Assembly (NCBI GenBank): GCA_009783365.1
Contig: WRHG01000069.1
Coordinates: 1-8,970, forward strand
Direction: 5' to 3'
From: Clostridia bacterium
Lineage (GTDB): Bacteria > Bacillota_A > Clostridia > Christensenellales > Aristaeellaceae
Length of the DNA stretch: 8,970 bases
The notes under the pieces were generated by a model. That model had not been told where the DNA came from. It saw only the letters and a program-made list of their open reading frames with translations, and searched no databases. This document shows positions 6,944-8,970 of this stretch, in pieces (the first letter of the stretch is position 1; each line of letters opens with the position of its first letter). The translations under genes and the position numbers were made by a program.

Positions 6944-7034
6944 GGGGCCCGCTAGGGATGCGAAATGAATCCAAACGATGCGTATCCGCGTTTCCTGAGA
7001 CGCTCATTTGCCTGAATTTCATACACATCCACAT
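6930..7034 (-). CDS. Small ORF upstream of the ABC exporter (34 codons), possible leader peptide
   Basis: An ATG is preceded by AAAGGAG with a 7-base spacing, as good as any start in the window. It opens a frame of 34 codons ending in TAG, with a product beginning MWMCMKFRQM and ending GPRRQA. It is rich in Met near the start and in Arg/Ser later, has a single Cys (residue 4), no signal peptide and no recognised family. It lies 52 bases after the DUF998 stop codon, directly behind a promoter-like sequence, and 99 bases before the exporter start. It could be a regulatory leader peptide for the exporter, a small cargo peptide, or a chance frame. No modifying enzyme or peptidase is nearby, so a peptide natural product is not supported. 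Evidence rests on the ribosome binding site and position only. Confidence 0.4.
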   Translation of the reverse strand: MWMCMKFRQMSVSGNADTHRLDSFRIPSGPRRQA

Positions 7035-7061
7035 AGCAAAGCTCCTTTCGCCGCTGCCTGC

Positions 7062-7090
7062 ATGATACGCGAAAAGCGGGTATCCGTCAA
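7062..7090 (-). promoter_or_regulatory. Promoter with spacer-spanning dyad upstream of the small ORF and ABC exporter
   Basis: On the minus strand, TTGACG (7090-7085) and TATCAT (7067-7062) are separated by exactly 17 bases, matching the vegetative consensus 5/6 and 4/6. The -35 box overlaps the DUF998 stop codon. Positions 7084-7064 form an imperfect 21-bp inverted repeat of the form GATAC-n-CG-n5-CG-n-GTATC (7 of 10 pairs symmetric), which fills the spacer and enters the -10 box, a classic operator position. Transcription would start near 7055, just before the AAAGGAG of the small ORF. Motifs are seen; promoter and repressor binding are inferred. Confidence 0.6.
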
Positions 7091-7764
7091 GCATGCTCCC
7101 GCTTAAATCCGTTCCATAAATATACGCCCAATACGGCGTTGAACCCCGTAGCGGCGAAAACGCTGAAACGCTCGAATATACCCATTATCTCTTTCGGAGC
7201 CGCGCCCGTGCCGATTCCGCCCGCCATCATCATCATCAGAGCAACGGTCGCCCACACCGCAAGTGAAACATACCGCTTTTTTCGATAACCGCTCGCCGCA
7301 ATAAACAGCAGCGATATGATCGACAACCCAATCACCAAAGCGGTTATCACGATGTGCATGGCGTCCTGAAAGTTTGCGAACATCGCCGTCATCGCTTCGG
7401 ACGCGCCGGAAGCGGCCTCGGTATATCCGGCGTCCGAAAGCGGAAACATCGTATATCCGACGCCGGATATCCACTGCATGACCGCGAAAAGATATATTCC
7501 GGTACGCAAGCCCCGGGTAAGCTTACCCTGAATAGCAACGCAGACCAGCGTAACGCAGGTAATACCGCACAGCCCGTAAAGCGCGCTGAGTTGCGTCCAT
7601 AAACCCAAAGACGGAGCGTTGGCGGCGCTTAAGTCGCTCACGGCGCGGCTCGTCCAGTCGTAACCGGGATAGGCAAGCGGCGAGAACACGACCGCCGCCG
7701 TATAGGATAACATGCTGATTACGCCAAGGAGACCGAGCCAATTCATGAGAGGTTTCATTTTCAT
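7087..7764 (-). CDS. DUF998 family membrane protein
   Basis: This is an integral membrane protein of the uncharacterised DUF998 family; no biochemical role is established that I can assign. The 225-residue product has six hydrophobic segments (about 8-28, 56-77, 88-108, 134-157, 165-187, 200-218). It carries the family-typical stretch after the first segment, SPLAYPGYDWTSRAVSDL (28-45), and a C-terminal FERFSVFAATGFNAVLG segment. I favour the ATG at 7764, which follows GGAGG by 11 bases. An upstream in-frame ATG at 7788 would add eight residues, but it has no SD and the GGAGG would fall inside its coding sequence. It lies 42 bases after the stop of the SH3-domain protein, probably in one transcript. 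Its own stop codon is embedded in the promoter-like element that serves the downstream region. Confidence 0.85.
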   Translation of the reverse strand: MKMKPLMNWLGLLGVISMLSYTAAVVFSPLAYPGYDWTSRAVSDLSAANAPSLGLWTQLSALYGLCGITCVTLVCVAIQGKLTRGLRTGIYLFAVMQWISGVGYTMFPLSDAGYTEAASGASEAMTAMFANFQDAMHIVITALVIGLSIISLLFIAASGYRKKRYVSLAVWATVALMMMMAGGIGTGAAPKEIMGIFERFSVFAATGFNAVLGVYLWNGFKREHA

Positions 7765-7806
7765 ATCGTTATTTTCCTCCGCCTTCATTCAAGTAACAAA
7801 ACGAGG

Positions 7807-8925
7807 TTATCGCTTTTGCAGAAAGCCGCGATAACCGACTCCCTTTCCGTCATAAACCTCCACATAAAGCCATTGGTCTCCCATTGTGGCAAGCACTCGG
7901 CAAGATTGCTCTTCGCAAAAATAGTAATAATCGCCGGCAGCAGTAAGCGGATCGCCCTCCAGCCATCCCGACATCACAGCATCATAGGGAAGCCATGTCA
8001 ACGCCGGGATTTCGGCATCATCGGCGAAAGCGGAACGTTGAATATAGCCAAACCGGTTAACGCGATGGATTCCCCGCATACTGTCGTACCGGATCAATAC
8101 CCAGCCATTCTCTTGGCCGATAGCTTGAATCCAGGATTCGTTGCTTACGGAAGCTTCCCGGGGGTTGTCCGTATCCAACCCGCCAACTAAGCGCAAATAT
8201 TCCTCCCCCGGTCCCGTATAAACCGGGTACGCCTGATTGTCTCGAAGGGTAATCAGGTTTCCTTGCGGCAACGCATTGGGCTCTAACGTGGAAGGTATGA
8301 TCCCCGGTTCCCCTTTGTGGATAATCGCCTCCTTACAGGCGGCACGGATTATCCGGGGGTCGAACCCTTGAAGTGTCATATCCCATTCCAGGGGCACGTA
8401 GACCTGCGGCTGCCACATAATGACATCACTTATACCAAGCGCCGTCCCGTTATTCGTCAAAAAGAATGCGCTATAGTCATCCACATATTCATCGCCAAAA
8501 AAGCCTGAGGTGATTTGCCAAACTCCCGCCTCATTTTTCCCCATTGTCAGGTAGAACGTATCCGCCATGTTCTCCCCAATATACCACACATATGGATGGT
8601 CGCCAACTGCGAAATTTTCCCTTTCCACAGACCTTTCCCCAAATAGTATATCATTACGCGCAACGACCACATAATCTTCTTCTGCTTTTTCTGCGATGAT
8701 AACGGCGGTTTTGTCACCTTTTTCACAAACCAGCAGCGCTGCGCTGTGATCTTTATCAATAAAGGTTCTGTGCAGTAACGTCCAGTCAGAGTATTCATCT
8801 CCTCGCAGTATTTGCAGAGTTGGAGCGCTTATCTCACCAGCAGCCATACCACAACTGAGAAGAACAAAAACCAGCAGAATAGAGACTGCGACAGTCAATA
8901 TAAGACTTTTTTTGCAACTCATCAT
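7807..8925 (-). CDS. Secreted SH3-domain protein, probable lipoprotein
   Basis: The 372-residue product is exported and probably anchored to the outer face of the membrane. A basic N-terminus (KK at 5-6), a hydrophobic core (8-23) and VLLSC with Cys25 suggest a lipoprotein signal, although leucine at -2 is not ideal. Residues about 35-200 form a region I do not recognise. Residues about 226-300 resemble a bacterial SH3 domain (YPVYTGPGEEYLRL, then WIQAIGQENGWVLIRY, closing FGYIQRSAF). A second SH3-like unit at about 322-372 ends GYRGFLQ and contains a close Cys337/Cys342 pair. Such domains often bind cell-wall peptides. I chose ATG 8925, with AGGTGA 5 bases upstream; GTG 8934 (AAAGGA only 3 bases away) and ATG 8922 are alternatives. 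Base composition is clearly less GC-rich than in the importer genes. Confidence 0.78.
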   Translation of the reverse strand: MMSCKKSLILTVAVSILLVFVLLSCGMAAGEISAPTLQILRGDEYSDWTLLHRTFIDKDHSAALLVCEKGDKTAVIIAEKAEEDYVVVARNDILFGERSVERENFAVGDHPYVWYIGENMADTFYLTMGKNEAGVWQITSGFFGDEYVDDYSAFFLTNNGTALGISDVIMWQPQVYVPLEWDMTLQGFDPRIIRAACKEAIIHKGEPGIIPSTLEPNALPQGNLITLRDNQAYPVYTGPGEEYLRLVGGLDTDNPREASVSNESWIQAIGQENGWVLIRYDSMRGIHRVNRFGYIQRSAFADDAEIPALTWLPYDAVMSGWLEGDPLTAAGDYYYFCEEQSCRVLATMGDQWLYVEVYDGKGVGYRGFLQKR

Positions 8926-8970
8926 TACGTTCACCTATCCTTTGGATTCGTTAAGCTGGGATGTGGTTTT
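8926..8970. other. Window edge upstream of the SH3-domain gene
   Basis: These 45 bases hold the ribosome binding region of the SH3-domain gene (AAAGGA and AGGTGA on the minus strand). No promoter pair can be recognised before the window ends, so the operon's start is probably outside. Confidence 0.4.

Noticed and set aside
6930..7034. Peptide natural product (RiPP) precursor
   Set aside because: No radical SAM, lanthipeptide synthetase or peptidase gene is present, and the neighbouring exporter lacks a C39 domain. The frame is kept only as a small ORF or leader candidate.
6865..7065. Plus-strand frame of 66 codons in the exporter leader region
   Set aside because: It starts at a TTG without a ribosome binding site and lies antisense to the promoter and small ORF, which have better signals.

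Overview
The window looks like chromosomal DNA from a GC-rich Firmicute, most likely a gut or rumen Clostridia-type lineage. This is inferred from strong GGAGG-type ribosome binding sites, use of TTG and GTG starts with good Shine-Dalgarno (SD) sequences, a DUF998 membrane protein, a CUT2 sugar importer of clostridial flavour, and short operons. No rRNA, tRNA, CRISPR array, insertion sequence or phage gene is visible. The species cannot be named from the sequence.

Left block (about 64-3813, minus strand): a complete three-gene CUT2 (ribose/galactofuranose-type) sugar importer operon in the order tandem ATPase, permease, substrate-binding protein. A perfect TATAAT -10 box lies just upstream of the ATPase gene, and a 12-bp-stem rho-independent terminator follows the binding-protein gene. 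Two hairpins sit in the 105-base gap before the binding-protein gene. No kinase, isomerase or regulator is next to it, so the sugar is undetermined.

Centre (about 3786-6830): a 282-base divergent intergenic region separates the importer from a plus-strand MFS transporter gene with its own promoter (TTGAAG-17-TAGAAT). The MFS gene converges on a minus-strand ABC half-exporter gene, and the two coding ends overlap by 26 bases tail to tail.

Right block (6831-8970, minus strand): a secreted, probable lipoprotein with SH3-like domains and a DUF998 membrane protein lie 42 bases apart and are probably co-transcribed. Downstream is a 256-base stretch before the ABC exporter. It holds a good sigma-70-like promoter (TTGACG-17-TATCAT) whose spacer is filled by an inverted repeat. 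It also holds a 34-codon small ORF with a well-placed SD, a hairpin around that ORF's stop codon, and a segment complementary to the exporter's own SD. This arrangement resembles an inducible leader-peptide or translational-attenuation region and is the most interesting part of the window, but it rests on short motifs and needs comparative confirmation.

Apart from this candidate leader, the genes are ordinary transport and envelope functions. I do not see a clearly new multi-gene system.
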